A DNA stretch of 64,000 nucleotides from Laspinema palackyanum D2a (GTDB lineage: Bacteria > Cyanobacteriota > Cyanobacteriia > Cyanobacteriales > Laspinemataceae). The position numbers and the translations under genes are program-made. Below are positions 45,244 through 54,450 of this stretch, piece by piece. A model generated the notes under the pieces. The model ran no database searches, was not told where the DNA came from, and worked only from the letters and a program-made list of their open reading frames with translations. Every line of letters begins with the position of its first letter. Position 1 is the stretch's first letter. The stretch spans positions 1 through 64,000 of the forward strand of contig JAMXFF010000019.1 of the NCBI GenBank assembly GCA_025370845.1, read 5' to 3'.

Positions 45244-45850
45244 GAGGATAAACCTATTGCCAGATATGTCAAGCCCAAGGAAGCGGCCCAAATCCTTGGA
45301 GTCCATGAAAGAACACTCCGCAGATGGGACGAAAATGGCTCAATCGAGACCATCAGAACTCCCGCTGGGCAAAGACGATATAACGTTGAGTCTTATGCCG
45401 CCAAATCAGGCAGTGACAAACGCAAAGTCGTTATCTATGCCAGAGTTAGTAGCCGCGCCCAGCAGTCCGACCTCAACCGACAGGTTGCCGCACTGTCCAA
45501 CCTCTACCCCGAAGCAGAAATTGTCTGATGAAATCGGAGGCGGGCTCAACTTCAAGCGAAAGAAAATGCTGGCCTTACTGGGACAAGTCTTGTCAGGAGA
45601 TGTCCGCATGGTTGTCATTGCCCACAAAGACCGATTGGCAAGATTTGGATTTGACTTGTTTGGATGGCTCTGCGAACAAAACGGGTGTGAACTCGTGGTT
45701 CTCAATGAAACAAGTCTCAGCCCAGAACGAGAAATGGTTGAGGACATCCTCGCCATCCTCCACTGCTTCAGTTCCCGACTCTATGGGTTGCGAAAATACA
45801 AAACTCAGGTCAAGGAAGATCCGGATTTACCCCAGTCCCGAACTAAATAA
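45244..45850 (+). pseudogene. tnpA: IS607 TnpA serine recombinase, frameshifted
   Basis: The N-terminal part reads in frame 1 from about 45244: a MerR-like helix-turn-helix (KEAAQILGVHERTLRRWDEN) and the catalytic serine motif VVIYARVSSRAQQSDLNRQV, then stops at 45526-45528 after EAEIV. The rest, SDEIGGGLNFKRKKMLALLG to the end (KDRLARFGFDLF, LYGLRKYKTQV), continues in frame 2. A one-base change near 45520-45526 therefore splits the gene. No ATG or GTG opens frame 1 before the first domain, so the start may also be lost. Programmed frameshifting is possible but no slippery motif stands out. Confidence 0.8.
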
Positions 45851-46934
45851 GGTCTGGCGCAAATGGCTGGCGGCTTGTCGATACTGCTACAACCAAGCAA
45901 TTGCTTTGCAGAAAAGCGGTAAACGACTAAGCAAGCTGAAGTTACGCAACGAAGTGATGCAGGGTGATTTGCCTGCGTGGGTTAAAGAAACGCCTTGTCA
46001 CATCCGGCAAAATGCAATCTTCGATGCCCATCTGGCTTTTAGCGCCAGTTCTGACGCCAGGTTTAGAAGTTGCCGTGACAGTTCCCAAGCCATTAAGTTT
46101 AACGATGCTAATTTCTCTTCAGGAAGTTGGTATCCAAGACTGACGAAAGGATTGACATTCAAGGCTTCTGAACCCATTCTATCGACTTGCGATCAAGGAA
46201 CCCAGCTAGTCTTTTCTAAAGGACAATGGTTTGCGATTTTTCCCGAACCCATCCCTCTTGCCTCAACGGGAGCTACGGGGGTAATTGCCTTAGATCCGGG
46301 TGTCCGAACTTTGATGACTGGGTTTGATGGTTCAAAATTTCTGGAATTTGGTTCTGGAGATATTGGACGCATCACTCGATTGTGCCAACATCTGGATGAT
46401 TTGATGAGTCGGATTGCCTCATGTCCTAGCAAAAAACGGCGACGGCGCATGAGGCGGGCTGCTCAACGGATGAGAATCAAAATCCGCAATCTAATTGATG
46501 AAGCCCATAAACAAATTGCCCATTATCTGACTCGTAACTATAGCCTGATTTTCCTGCCCACCTTCGAGACTTCCAATATGGTTGCCAAGGTGAAGCGAAA
46601 AATTAGGTCCAAGACAGCAAGAGCAATGTTGACATGGGCGCATTATCGATTCAAATTAACCCTGAGACACCAAGCCGAAATAACTGGAACCACAGTTGTG
46701 GATGTGACTGAAGAATACACCAGCAAAACCTGTACTCACTGTGGTCACGTTCATTCCAAGTTAGGTGGTTCAAAAGTGTTCCGATGTCCTGAGTGTGGGT
46801 TCACTCTACCCAGGGACTGGAACGGTGCTTTTGGAATCTTTCTAAAAGCTTTGCGGGATACCGCCTCTGTTACCTTAACGGGTGATAGTGCTATCGTCGC
46901 ATTGTCCGGCAATAGCCGGATAAATGTCGCGTAA
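45783..46934 (+). CDS. tnpB: TnpB RNA-guided nuclease of an IS607-type element
   Basis: From the ATG at 45783 the product is 383 residues, typical TnpB size; the frame is open further upstream only because it overlaps tnpA in another frame. The RuvC catalytic triad is complete: D171 in VIALDPGVRTLM, E262 in FLPTFETSNM and D345 in LPRDWNGAFG. The zinc ribbon has C317, C320, C335 and C338 (CTHCGHVHSKLGGSKVFRCP). The start RKIRIYPSPELNKVW is the family N-terminus. Homologues cut DNA guided by an omega RNA from the element's right end. It may be active even though tnpA is broken. Confidence 0.88.
   Translation: MGCENTKLRSRKIRIYPSPELNKVWRKWLAACRYCYNQAIALQKSGKRLSKLKLRNEVMQGDLPAWVKETPCHIRQNAIFDAHLAFSASSDARFRSCRDSSQAIKFNDANFSSGSWYPRLTKGLTFKASEPILSTCDQGTQLVFSKGQWFAIFPEPIPLASTGATGVIALDPGVRTLMTGFDGSKFLEFGSGDIGRITRLCQHLDDLMSRIASCPSKKRRRRMRRAAQRMRIKIRNLIDEAHKQIAHYLTRNYSLIFLPTFETSNMVAKVKRKIRSKTARAMLTWAHYRFKLTLRHQAEITGTTVVDVTEEYTSKTCTHCGHVHSKLGGSKVFRCPECGFTLPRDWNGAFGIFLKALRDTASVTLTGDSAIVALSGNSRINVA
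46884..46922 (+). ncRNA. Candidate omega RNA 3' region
   Basis: The last 50 bases of tnpB contain two tight palindromes, GATAG-TG-CTATC at 46884-46895 and TCCGGC-AATA-GCCGGA at 46907-46922. In TnpB elements the guide RNA scaffold overlaps the 3' end of tnpB and runs into flanking DNA. These hairpins lie where that scaffold is expected. The full extent and the guide (beyond about 46950) cannot be determined by eye. Confidence 0.4.
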
Positions 46935-47359
46935 ATGTATCAGTAACCCATCCAGGGGAATCTCAACATAGGGGCCAGGAGTCCGCTGAGGAGAAAATGG
47001 AGTCAACCCCTAGGGATAAAGCGACAGACGGTTCAAAACAGGAGTGGCACAACCGGCAACCGGCTTAAAAATTGAAACCGAATCATTTTGATACCGGATC
47101 ATTGCTAATCTTTAATGGAGGTGTAAGAACAGGCTTCGACGGATGACCTTTCCCACAAGCCAACCGGGTTAACCCATCGGCAAAGAATAGCAAGACAAAA
47201 ATCAGGCCACCTCGATGGGTTCCGCTACTACTGCAGCTAGAGGGTCAAGTAACCGAGGAAATTGCCAATAAGTTGGCAAGACCCTACAGTTAGGAATGAT
47301 AACTGCAAGTTATAGTGTTGTTGAGACCTGCAGTCAGAATATAGGGTAATGTAGCTTCT
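46935..47359. other. Intergenic region after the IS element
   Basis: About 425 bp with no credible gene. The element's right boundary should fall in the first 50 bases. The remainder leads to the GTG start of the protein kinase, with only a weak ribosome site. No structural RNA recognised. Confidence 0.45.
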
Positions 47360-49492
47360 GTGAGTTATTGCCTGAATCCCAAATGTCCCCATCCTAATGA
47401 CCCAGCCAATGCGAACCAGGTCAAATGCGTTCACTGTGGCTGCGATATACTCCTGCAAGGACGGTATCGGATCATCAAACCCCTTGGCGGGGGAGGTTTT
47501 GGTAAAACTTTTGAAGTGGATGACCAAGGCACCATCAAGGTCCTGAAAGTATTGCTTCAAAACCACGAAAAGGCGGTAGAGCTTTTTCAACAAGAAGCGG
47601 ATGTACTCAAACGGATCAACCATCCGGGGATTCCTAAAGTAGAGCCCGATGCTTACTTTTTTATCACGCCTCCGGGGGAAGAGGAACCGATCCACTGCTT
47701 AATTATGGAAAAAATCAGTGGGTTGAACCTGCGGGATTGGATGAAAAAGCGGGGAAATCGGCCCGTCACCCAAAGCCAAGCCATTGATTGGTTAAAACAA
47801 ATGGTGGAGATTCTCGATCGCGTCCATCAACAAAACTTTTTCCATCGAGATATCAAGCCCCTAAACATCATGATTCGCTTGAATGGACAAGTGGTGTTGA
47901 TTGACTTTGGGGCCGCCAGGGAAGTCACGAATACCTACTTTGCGAAAGTGGGGCAGGGTCAAAACATTACCGGGATTGTCTCTCCGGGCTATACGCCACC
48001 GGAACAAGCCAATGGGAAGGCGGTACCGCAATCGGATTTTTATGCGTTAGGTCGGACCCTAGTCTTTTTACTAACGGCGAAACCGCCTACGGCGTTCTCA
48101 GAAAATCCTCGGACGGGAAAACTGGTCTGGCGCAATAGTGCACCGCAGATTTCCAAGTCTTTTGGGGATGTGATTGATTACTTAATGGCCCCTTTTCCGG
48201 GAAAGCGGCCTCAAAGTGCTCAGGCTATTTTGCAATGTCTGGCAGAGGTGGACTTAACGCCGCCCAACGGTGAAGTTGGGGAGGCCAACACCGCCATTGG
48301 AACTTCTAGGACTCGGGGAAATTATAATACAGCGTCCCATTTAAACTCGAAATCAACCTCTACAGAATCGAGAAAGCTGCGATCGCAATATAAACCCGTT
48401 TACCCCGCGAAAGATAGCAGTAAAAGCCAATATGTCAAAAAACCGGGCAAAAAACCCTGGATTTCCGCGATCGCCATGTTATTAGTCCTCCTGGCCACCT
48501 CTCAAGTCTATGGCTATTGGCGATATGGATTATTTCCCGCCAATCCCGTCGGACTCCTGGTCAATATCCCCAGCAGTCTATTTTTAAGAAGAAGTATCCG
48601 GGAAGTGGGTCAAGTGCAGTCCATCGCCATGAGTCAGGTTCCCGGCGCCGCCAGTCAATCCCAAGGGGGAACCCTTGCCAGCGGAAGTTTTGGCACGATC
48701 CGCATCTGGAATCTCAACAGTGGCGACTTGCTGCACACCATTGCGGCTCATAAGGACTGGGTAAGGACCCTAGCTGTGAGTCCCAATGGTCAAACCCTCG
48801 CCAGTGGTTCCGCTGACAAGACCATTCGATTATGGAACATGAATAATGGGTCCCGAATGCTCACCATTGCTGGACCCGGAGCCCATTGGGGTCCGGTGAA
48901 TACCCTGGCTTTTACTCCCGATGGTCAGCGGTTAGCTAGTGGATCTGAGGATAATACGATTAAGATTTGGGATATCAGAAGCGGAACTCGCCTCCGCACG
49001 ATTCAGACTGGATCTGCAGTGAATGCGATCGCCTTTACTCCCGATGGCCGCCGAATTATTAGTGCTGCCAATGACAATACGGTAAAAATTTGGGATTTAT
49101 CCACCGGCGCGAGATTGTTAACCCTGCGGGGTCATGCTCATCCCGTTCTTTCTCTGGCTATTAGTCCCGATGGTAACACCCTCGTCAGTGGTAGTCGGGA
49201 CAATACCATTGCAGTTTGGGATCTCAGAACCGGAGAAAGACGTTATCAACTTCGGGGAGATTCCAGTTGGGTGAGATCCGTGGCGATCGGTCCCGATGGC
49301 AACCTTTTGGCAAGTAGTGGTGGCACGATCGAAATTTGGAATTTAGCCACCGGAACCCGGCGACATCAGCTTACGGGTCATTCTAGTTATGTCAGTGGAA
49401 TTGCGATAACCCCCGATGGTAAAACCCTCTTGAGTGGTTCTCCAGACGAAACGATTAAAATTTGGCGTGTGCCATCGGTGAGTCAACCTTAA
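47360..49492 (+). CDS. Serine/threonine protein kinase with WD40 repeats
   Basis: The 710-residue protein starts at a GTG. Residues 1-30 form a zinc ribbon (CLNPKCPHPNDPANANQVKC, CVHCGC), common in cyanobacterial kinases. The kinase domain (about 35-300) has GGGGFGKTFEV, the lysine in IKVLKVL, HRDIKPLNIM and DFGAAREV, all catalytic residues. A single membrane helix lies at about 373-390 (WISAIAMLLVLLATSQVYGY). About seven WD40 repeats fill residues 420-708, each ending in IRLWNM, IKIWDI or similar. The repeats would be extracytoplasmic if the helix spans the membrane. Signal and substrate unknown. Confidence 0.92.
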   Translation: MSYCLNPKCPHPNDPANANQVKCVHCGCDILLQGRYRIIKPLGGGGFGKTFEVDDQGTIKVLKVLLQNHEKAVELFQQEADVLKRINHPGIPKVEPDAYFFITPPGEEEPIHCLIMEKISGLNLRDWMKKRGNRPVTQSQAIDWLKQMVEILDRVHQQNFFHRDIKPLNIMIRLNGQVVLIDFGAAREVTNTYFAKVGQGQNITGIVSPGYTPPEQANGKAVPQSDFYALGRTLVFLLTAKPPTAFSENPRTGKLVWRNSAPQISKSFGDVIDYLMAPFPGKRPQSAQAILQCLAEVDLTPPNGEVGEANTAIGTSRTRGNYNTASHLNSKSTSTESRKLRSQYKPVYPAKDSSKSQYVKKPGKKPWISAIAMLLVLLATSQVYGYWRYGLFPANPVGLLVNIPSSLFLRRSIREVGQVQSIAMSQVPGAASQSQGGTLASGSFGTIRIWNLNSGDLLHTIAAHKDWVRTLAVSPNGQTLASGSADKTIRLWNMNNGSRMLTIAGPGAHWGPVNTLAFTPDGQRLASGSEDNTIKIWDIRSGTRLRTIQTGSAVNAIAFTPDGRRIISAANDNTVKIWDLSTGARLLTLRGHAHPVLSLAISPDGNTLVSGSRDNTIAVWDLRTGERRYQLRGDSSWVRSVAIGPDGNLLASSGGTIEIWNLATGTRRHQLTGHSSYVSGIAITPDGKTLLSGSPDETIKIWRVPSVSQP

Positions 49493-49558
49493 AAGGCAAC
49501 TCCTGTCAGGGCATCCCAAACCAGAGTTTTCCTCATTTTTTTGCGATCGCCCCACCCT

Positions 49559-50500
49559 ATGAAACTAAAAAATATAAAAGGCTTGCATCTGATTTTTCAA
49601 CTTAAAGGGTCGGTCATTCCCTCCATTTTAGTTCCCGTTTTATGTAGTGGTTTATTTGGATTAATTGTTTCGGTTTTATATCGCTTCGGTTATCCCGTTT
49701 CTTTGCCCGTATTAGAGGGATTGGTTCCCACAATTGTCTTAGGTTTATTGTTAGTCTTTAGAACCAATACCGCTTATGATCGCTTTTGGGAAGGACGAAA
49801 AGCCTGGGGCAACCTGGTTAACTGTCTTCGCAACTTTTCTCGGCAAATTTTGGTGGCCATTGATGAAAATCATCCCGAAGATGCCACCGAAAAAGCTAAT
49901 CATTTGAGGTTATTAGTGGCCTTTGCAGTTGCTACCAAATTACACTTAAGAAACGAACCCATAAATGACGAATTACAAGATTTAGTCTCTCCAGAACAGT
50001 ATCAAAAGCTCAAAAAGATGAATCACCCTCCTCTGGAAATCGCTTTTTGGCTGGGAGATTACCTCCAAAAACAATATCGTCTTAATAAACTCGATATTTA
50101 TCAACTGACCACCATGCTAAAACTGTTAGATACAATGGTGGATACCTTGGGTGCATCAGAACGGATTTTAAAAACCCCGATGCCTGTGGCTTATGCTATC
50201 CATTTGAAACAGCTTCTTCTCATCTATTGTCTGGCGTTGCCGTTTCAAATTGTCAGTCACTTAGATTTATGGACCGGACTGATTGCTGCTTTAATTAGCT
50301 TTACTTTATTAGGCATAGAACAAATCGCCATTGAAATCGAAAATCCGTTTGGATATGATTCTAATGATTTGCCCCTGGATACGATTTGCGCTGCGATGCG
50401 GGTCAATATAGAAGATTTGATTTCTTTATCGGCAACCCCTAAAATTTCGGCAAATTTGCCCAAATTCCCCGACCGTTATCAAGTCAAAGAAGACTCTTGA
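49559..50500 (+). CDS. Bestrophin-family anion channel
   Basis: Bacterial bestrophins form pentameric chloride or anion channels; in algae they have been linked to bicarbonate entry. The 313-residue product starts at the ATG at 49559 (a TTG at 49541 is open but unlikely). The conserved NTAYDRFWEGRKAWGNLVN region (about residues 69-87) and four hydrophobic stretches including SVIPSILVPVLCSGLFGLIV are typical, as is FGYDSNDLPLD near residue 270. It follows the kinase gene by 66 bp on the same strand. Confidence 0.88.
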   Translation: MKLKNIKGLHLIFQLKGSVIPSILVPVLCSGLFGLIVSVLYRFGYPVSLPVLEGLVPTIVLGLLLVFRTNTAYDRFWEGRKAWGNLVNCLRNFSRQILVAIDENHPEDATEKANHLRLLVAFAVATKLHLRNEPINDELQDLVSPEQYQKLKKMNHPPLEIAFWLGDYLQKQYRLNKLDIYQLTTMLKLLDTMVDTLGASERILKTPMPVAYAIHLKQLLLIYCLALPFQIVSHLDLWTGLIAALISFTLLGIEQIAIEIENPFGYDSNDLPLDTICAAMRVNIEDLISLSATPKISANLPKFPDRYQVKEDS

Positions 50501-50626
50501 AATTTTATTTTAATAAAATATTTTTCTTTATCCTGATAAGATATCAGTTATTTTTTAAGCTATTTCCGGTTCAATTTATTTGAGAAAAGACAGACATAAT
50601 CTCCTGACCTTTGCACGATTAAGCCA

Positions 50627-50676
50627 TCACCCCATCGGTCGAGGCCATTCACGAATTGCGCCAACCGATGGGGTGA
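50627..50676. terminator. 13-bp perfect hairpin between convergent genes
   Basis: TCACCCCATCGGT (50627-50639) and ACCGATGGGGTGA (50664-50676) pair perfectly across 24 bases. It lies between the bestrophin gene (plus) and a DUF4870 gene (minus) and may terminate both, although T tails are weak on both sides. Confidence 0.55.
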
Positions 50677-50716
50677 AATCCTAATTAGGGGAGATTATAT
50701 TGCCCTCAAATGCCCA

Positions 50717-51052
50717 CTAAACCAGCCGGAAAATGAAGGGATAGCGGTAAATCAAAGTTGGGTCTGAGAGAACCTTCACGATCGCCACAATCGGCAGAAT
50801 CCAACTGACTGCTAATAAAATCAACAGGAGGGGAATCCCAATCAGGACAACACTCAAGAGGCCAAAGATGAGGCTATAGAGATAAATATTGAGATGAAAA
50901 TTGATAGATTCTCGGGCATTGCCTTTAACCACCGGATCCTCAGACAGAAACAAAATGGCGATCGGCAATCCCACGGAAAGAAGTGTAGCACTCAAAAAAA
51001 TGGCGCCATGTGACAAAACCGATAATAACTTCCGTTTATCTGAATCGTACAT
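50717..51052 (-). CDS. DUF4870 membrane protein, copy 2
   Basis: A 111-residue protein with three membrane segments and the DUF4870 pattern: KRKLLSVLSHGAIFLSATLL, DPVVKGNARESINFHLNIYL and YRYPFIFRLV at the end. It is clearly paralogous to its upstream neighbour at 51092-51436, sharing the MYDxDKRKLLS start and the ESINFHLN core. The function of the family is unknown. The pair is on the minus strand 39 bp apart. Confidence 0.85.
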   Translation of the reverse strand: MYDSDKRKLLSVLSHGAIFLSATLLSVGLPIAILFLSEDPVVKGNARESINFHLNIYLYSLIFGLLSVVLIGIPLLLILLAVSWILPIVAIVKVLSDPTLIYRYPFIFRLV

Positions 51053-51091
51053 AAAAATTCCTCCACTGTTGCCGATCGCCTGCTTCTCAAG

Positions 51092-51436
51092 TTATAACAC
51101 GCGGAAAATAAAAGGATACTGGAAGGGTCGGTCTGGATTTCCGAACACCTTCAGCAAGGCAAACCCCGTCAATCCCCAATGGAGAATAAACCCGGCTGGA
51201 GCCAGAACAAATCCCAACAAGCCAAAGGTCAGAAAACTGAGGGCAAAAATCACCGAACCCCAAGCCCAGACATTCAGATGAAAATTGATAGATTCTTTGG
51301 CATTATCTTTCACCACCGGGTCATCGGATACAAATAAAATCGCCAGAGGGATACCAATAGACACCAAGGTTGTGCTTAAAAAAATTGCTGCATGAGACAG
51401 CAGGGATAAAAGCTTCCGTTTGTCTGCATCGTACAT
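51092..51436 (-). CDS. DUF4870 membrane protein, copy 1
   Basis: A 114-residue three-helix membrane protein of the DUF4870 family, with DADKRKLLSLLSHAAIFLST, DDPVVKDNAKESINFHLNVW and FQYPFIFRVL. It has the same start and end pattern as the next gene, pointing to a tandem duplication. Copy 1 has a longer second hydrophobic region (FALSFLTFGLLGFVLAPAGF). Both genes are probably transcribed together from the promoter upstream of 51436. Confidence 0.85.
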   Translation of the reverse strand: MYDADKRKLLSLLSHAAIFLSTTLVSIGIPLAILFVSDDPVVKDNAKESINFHLNVWAWGSVIFALSFLTFGLLGFVLAPAGFILHWGLTGFALLKVFGNPDRPFQYPFIFRVL

Positions 51437-51822
51437 GACTTCAACTCCTGTTATGATTAAACTTCTGTGAAAAATCCCTGGGTATGTTATGCGATCGCTA
51501 CCTATCCCGGATGAGTTTGCTTCTTAATCTATCTTAATTTTGCAACAGCCCCATTGATCCAAGGGGGGGAATCTTCCCCCTATTCTATTGATGATGTCCA
51601 CACCCCTCAAGACAGTTGACAAACCGAGCAGGGTATCGCATTTGACTGAGATCCACCTCGGGAAAACTCCCGGGTGCCAAAAACTCTCGGACCCTGGGAC
51701 CCTAGGCTATCCCCCGCAGATCCGGGGTGCGAATGATTTAGACTGGCTATAGAGCATTTAAGAATCGAGACTGAATAATCCCCCACCTTCTCGATTCTGA
51801 CTGTCTAGTTCTCGTTGAACCT
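51437..51822. other. Intergenic region between divergent genes
   Basis: About 385 bp separating the DUF4870 pair from the M48-like gene. It contains no convincing gene. The promoters of both directions must be here. Confidence 0.45.
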
Positions 51823-54450
51823 GTGGGTTCATCTACCAATTGCGAATCGATGGCTATGGAACACTCGGATCTCCAAACAGGGTTGGCAGCACTCAAAAAA
51901 AAGAACTATAAAATGGCGATCGCCATTTTAGAAAGGGTGTGCGCCCAAGAACTCCATCAACCCACCGTTGATCGGGCGACGATGGGGTTGGTAATGGCCT
52001 ATAAAGGGAACCGCACTCAATCTAAAGCCGTTGCCTTATGTCAAACCTTGACCGCATCGGACAGTCCCAAGGTCAAAGACTGGGCAGTGCGGACCCTGGC
52101 TCAGTTGAATCAATCTTCTCCCTCCTCACCCGGGTCCCCACCCCAAACCCCAAAAACAGTCAATCGTCCCGGCAGTCCCCCCGCCCCCCTCGGAGGAGAT
52201 CCCACCGGATTCGTGCCCTTAGAGCCATCATCTTCAGAACCTGCTCAATCCTCTCCCCTCACTCGTCCAAACTCCCAGGACATCATTTCCCCCCTGTCCC
52301 CAGGAAATCCCACGGGATTTGTCCCCCTAGAACCGTCTCAAACTAAACCTGCGCCCCGGTCCCTGGGCAATCCACCACCCCTGCCGCCACCGATGCCACC
52401 CAGACCCCCGGGTGGGGCCACCCCTCGGACAGGAGTCAGTCCCTTAACTCCAGCCTCATCGCCACCGGCGCCACCGATGCCCCTCAGACCCCCGCTTCCC
52501 CGGGGGGATTCTCCAGAAGTCCTTCCCTTAGAAGCCGATACCGATGGGATAGATTATTTAACCCCATCCACAAACCAGGCTGATTCACCTTCGGCAAAGG
52601 CATTACAGGAGGGACAACCCTCCCCGACTCCTCCGGAATCAGCGGTTCCGACGCCACAACCTCGGCAATGGCGTCAGGCGGGACGGGCGCAAAACTGGCG
52701 AAAACTTAAACCCGTCAAACCGACCTATCTATGGTTTGCCCAACTTGGCAGTGCGATCGCCCTGTTTGGGTTGCTGTGGATTGTCATGAATTGGGGAATG
52801 GCAACCACCAATGACCTGTTCCATCGACTCCCCCTGTTGTGGCCGATCCAAAGTTTTTATCAGGACCAAACTTGGACCTTGGTAGGCATACTCGTCCTGT
52901 TGCTCGTTGCCTCGCCCTGGTTGCTGGATTTACTGCTGCGCTTCGCTTATGGCATGGAAAAACTCCCGCCACCGAAACTGGGTAACTACAGTCCAGAGGC
53001 CCGTAAGTTGCTATCCCGGTTTAGTTTGGAGCGCAAGCAACCGCCCCTCTCCCTGGGGGTCATTCCCACGGATGCACCGATCGCCATGACCTATGGTTTC
53101 GCCCCTCGGTTTGCCCGAATTGTGGTCAGTCAAGGGTTGTTAGAGCAATTAGAGGACGATGAAATTGCCGCAATTTATGCCGGTGAGTTAGGACATTTAG
53201 AAAATTGGGATTTTCCCCTGATGTCTTTGGCGGTGTTACTCTGTCAACTTCCTTATGTGGTCTATTGGCAGGTGTCCCGGGATGGGGATAAGTGGTTGGA
53301 GTCTCAGGAGTGGTTCGGCAAGGTGATGTTAGGGACGGCAGGGGTGATTTCCGCGATCGCCTATGGGTTTTTCTGGGTCCTGCGGTGGCCGGTTTTATGG
53401 CTGTCGCGCTTGCGGTTTTATTACAGCGATCGCGCCTCTGCCTCTTTAACGGGTAATCCCAATGGTCTAACTCGCGCTTTACTGAAAATGGCAATTGGGA
53501 TTGCCCAGGATGTGGAGAAACAGGGTCACACCAGTTTTGTTTTGGAAGGATTCGATTTACTCTCCCCAGTCGGCTATGTGCAGGGGATGACTTTGGGAAG
53601 TTGTTCTGCATATTATTCTTGGGAAAATATCCTCCAGTGGGACCGCCACAATGCCTACAAAAAATGGTTGACGATTCCCCAATCTCATCCGCCTTTGGGC
53701 GATCGCCTCACCCTGTTGGATTTATATGCCCGGTTTTGGAAGCTGGATGCGGAGTTGGATTTTGCCAGGGATGGCGCAGTGGCCCCGGCAAAACCTCCCC
53801 GTTTGATGCTCAAACGCCTGTTATTACAAGGTGCACCCTATTTTGGTCTTCCACTCGGGTTACTCGCGGGGTTGATGCTGTGGGCATTGGGCGCAGTGGC
53901 GGTGAACTTGGGTTTTGTGGCCCTGGATTGGGTTTGGGGCGATCGCTCGATTCTCCAGGGTTCTTTATTAATAGGAGTAAGTCTGGGTATTGTTCTGCGG
54001 ATCAATTCCTTTTTCCCAGACATTACCTCTAAAAATATCCACACGAATCCCCCATTGCCTGACCTCCTCACGGATCCCGATGCCATTCCCCTGGATAGTT
54101 TACCCATTGGTTTGGAGGGAGAACTCCTCGGACGGCGCGGAATTAGCAATTGGCTGGCGCAGGATTTAATTTTGCACTCCCCCACTGGATTGGTGAAGCT
54201 TCACTGCGCCTCGACTCTAGGGGTTTTTGGGTATCTCTGGCTACTCTTAAAGCGTCCTAGCGATTTCGTAGGACAGGCAATTTCGGCAGTCGGCTGGTTC
54301 CGTCGGGGTGCGACTCCCTGGATTGATCTGGACCGATTTACCACCACAGACGGCAAAACTCACGCCAGTGCTCATCCGATCTGGTCTACGATTTTGGCCG
54401 GAGTGGCCTTACTTTTAGGCATTTACTGGATGTCTCAGGGGGGCAGCTAG
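51823..54450 (+). CDS. M48-like membrane protein with degenerate zinc site
   Basis: An 875-residue protein. Residues 12-95 are a short helical (TPR-like) region; residues 100-290 are proline-rich and contain the duplicated segment TGFVPLEPS. Two membrane helices follow (about 304-325 and 345-370), then a region resembling M48/HtpX peptidases. The active-site motif reads AGELGHLENWD: Gly454 replaces the first histidine of HExxH, and the downstream ExxAD-type glutamate is also missing (RFYYSDRASA). It is therefore likely a pseudoprotease. Two more hydrophobic segments lie near the C-terminus. The GTG at 51823 is a possible start, but the ATGs at 51850 or 51856 are plausible too. Confidence 0.72.
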   Translation: MGSSTNCESMAMEHSDLQTGLAALKKKNYKMAIAILERVCAQELHQPTVDRATMGLVMAYKGNRTQSKAVALCQTLTASDSPKVKDWAVRTLAQLNQSSPSSPGSPPQTPKTVNRPGSPPAPLGGDPTGFVPLEPSSSEPAQSSPLTRPNSQDIISPLSPGNPTGFVPLEPSQTKPAPRSLGNPPPLPPPMPPRPPGGATPRTGVSPLTPASSPPAPPMPLRPPLPRGDSPEVLPLEADTDGIDYLTPSTNQADSPSAKALQEGQPSPTPPESAVPTPQPRQWRQAGRAQNWRKLKPVKPTYLWFAQLGSAIALFGLLWIVMNWGMATTNDLFHRLPLLWPIQSFYQDQTWTLVGILVLLLVASPWLLDLLLRFAYGMEKLPPPKLGNYSPEARKLLSRFSLERKQPPLSLGVIPTDAPIAMTYGFAPRFARIVVSQGLLEQLEDDEIAAIYAGELGHLENWDFPLMSLAVLLCQLPYVVYWQVSRDGDKWLESQEWFGKVMLGTAGVISAIAYGFFWVLRWPVLWLSRLRFYYSDRASASLTGNPNGLTRALLKMAIGIAQDVEKQGHTSFVLEGFDLLSPVGYVQGMTLGSCSAYYSWENILQWDRHNAYKKWLTIPQSHPPLGDRLTLLDLYARFWKLDAELDFARDGAVAPAKPPRLMLKRLLLQGAPYFGLPLGLLAGLMLWALGAVAVNLGFVALDWVWGDRSILQGSLLIGVSLGIVLRINSFFPDITSKNIHTNPPLPDLLTDPDAIPLDSLPIGLEGELLGRRGISNWLAQDLILHSPTGLVKLHCASTLGVFGYLWLLLKRPSDFVGQAISAVGWFRRGATPWIDLDRFTTTDGKTHASAHPIWSTILAGVALLLGIYWMSQGGS

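Larger units (their letters stand above)
45232..46960 (+). mobile_element. IS607-family insertion sequence (tnpA broken, tnpB apparently intact)
   Basis: The element carries a serine-recombinase tnpA and a downstream overlapping tnpB, the arrangement of IS607. Ends are approximate: IS607 elements have no terminal inverted repeats or target duplications, so boundaries cannot be read directly. It sits between the cpc upstream region and the protein kinase gene. Since tnpA appears non-functional, the copy is probably immobile by itself. Confidence 0.75.

Noticed and set aside
45528-45782. N-terminal extension of tnpB to give a 468-residue protein
   Set aside because: The first 85 residues are tnpA read out of frame; the TnpB family N-terminus begins just after the ATG at 45783.
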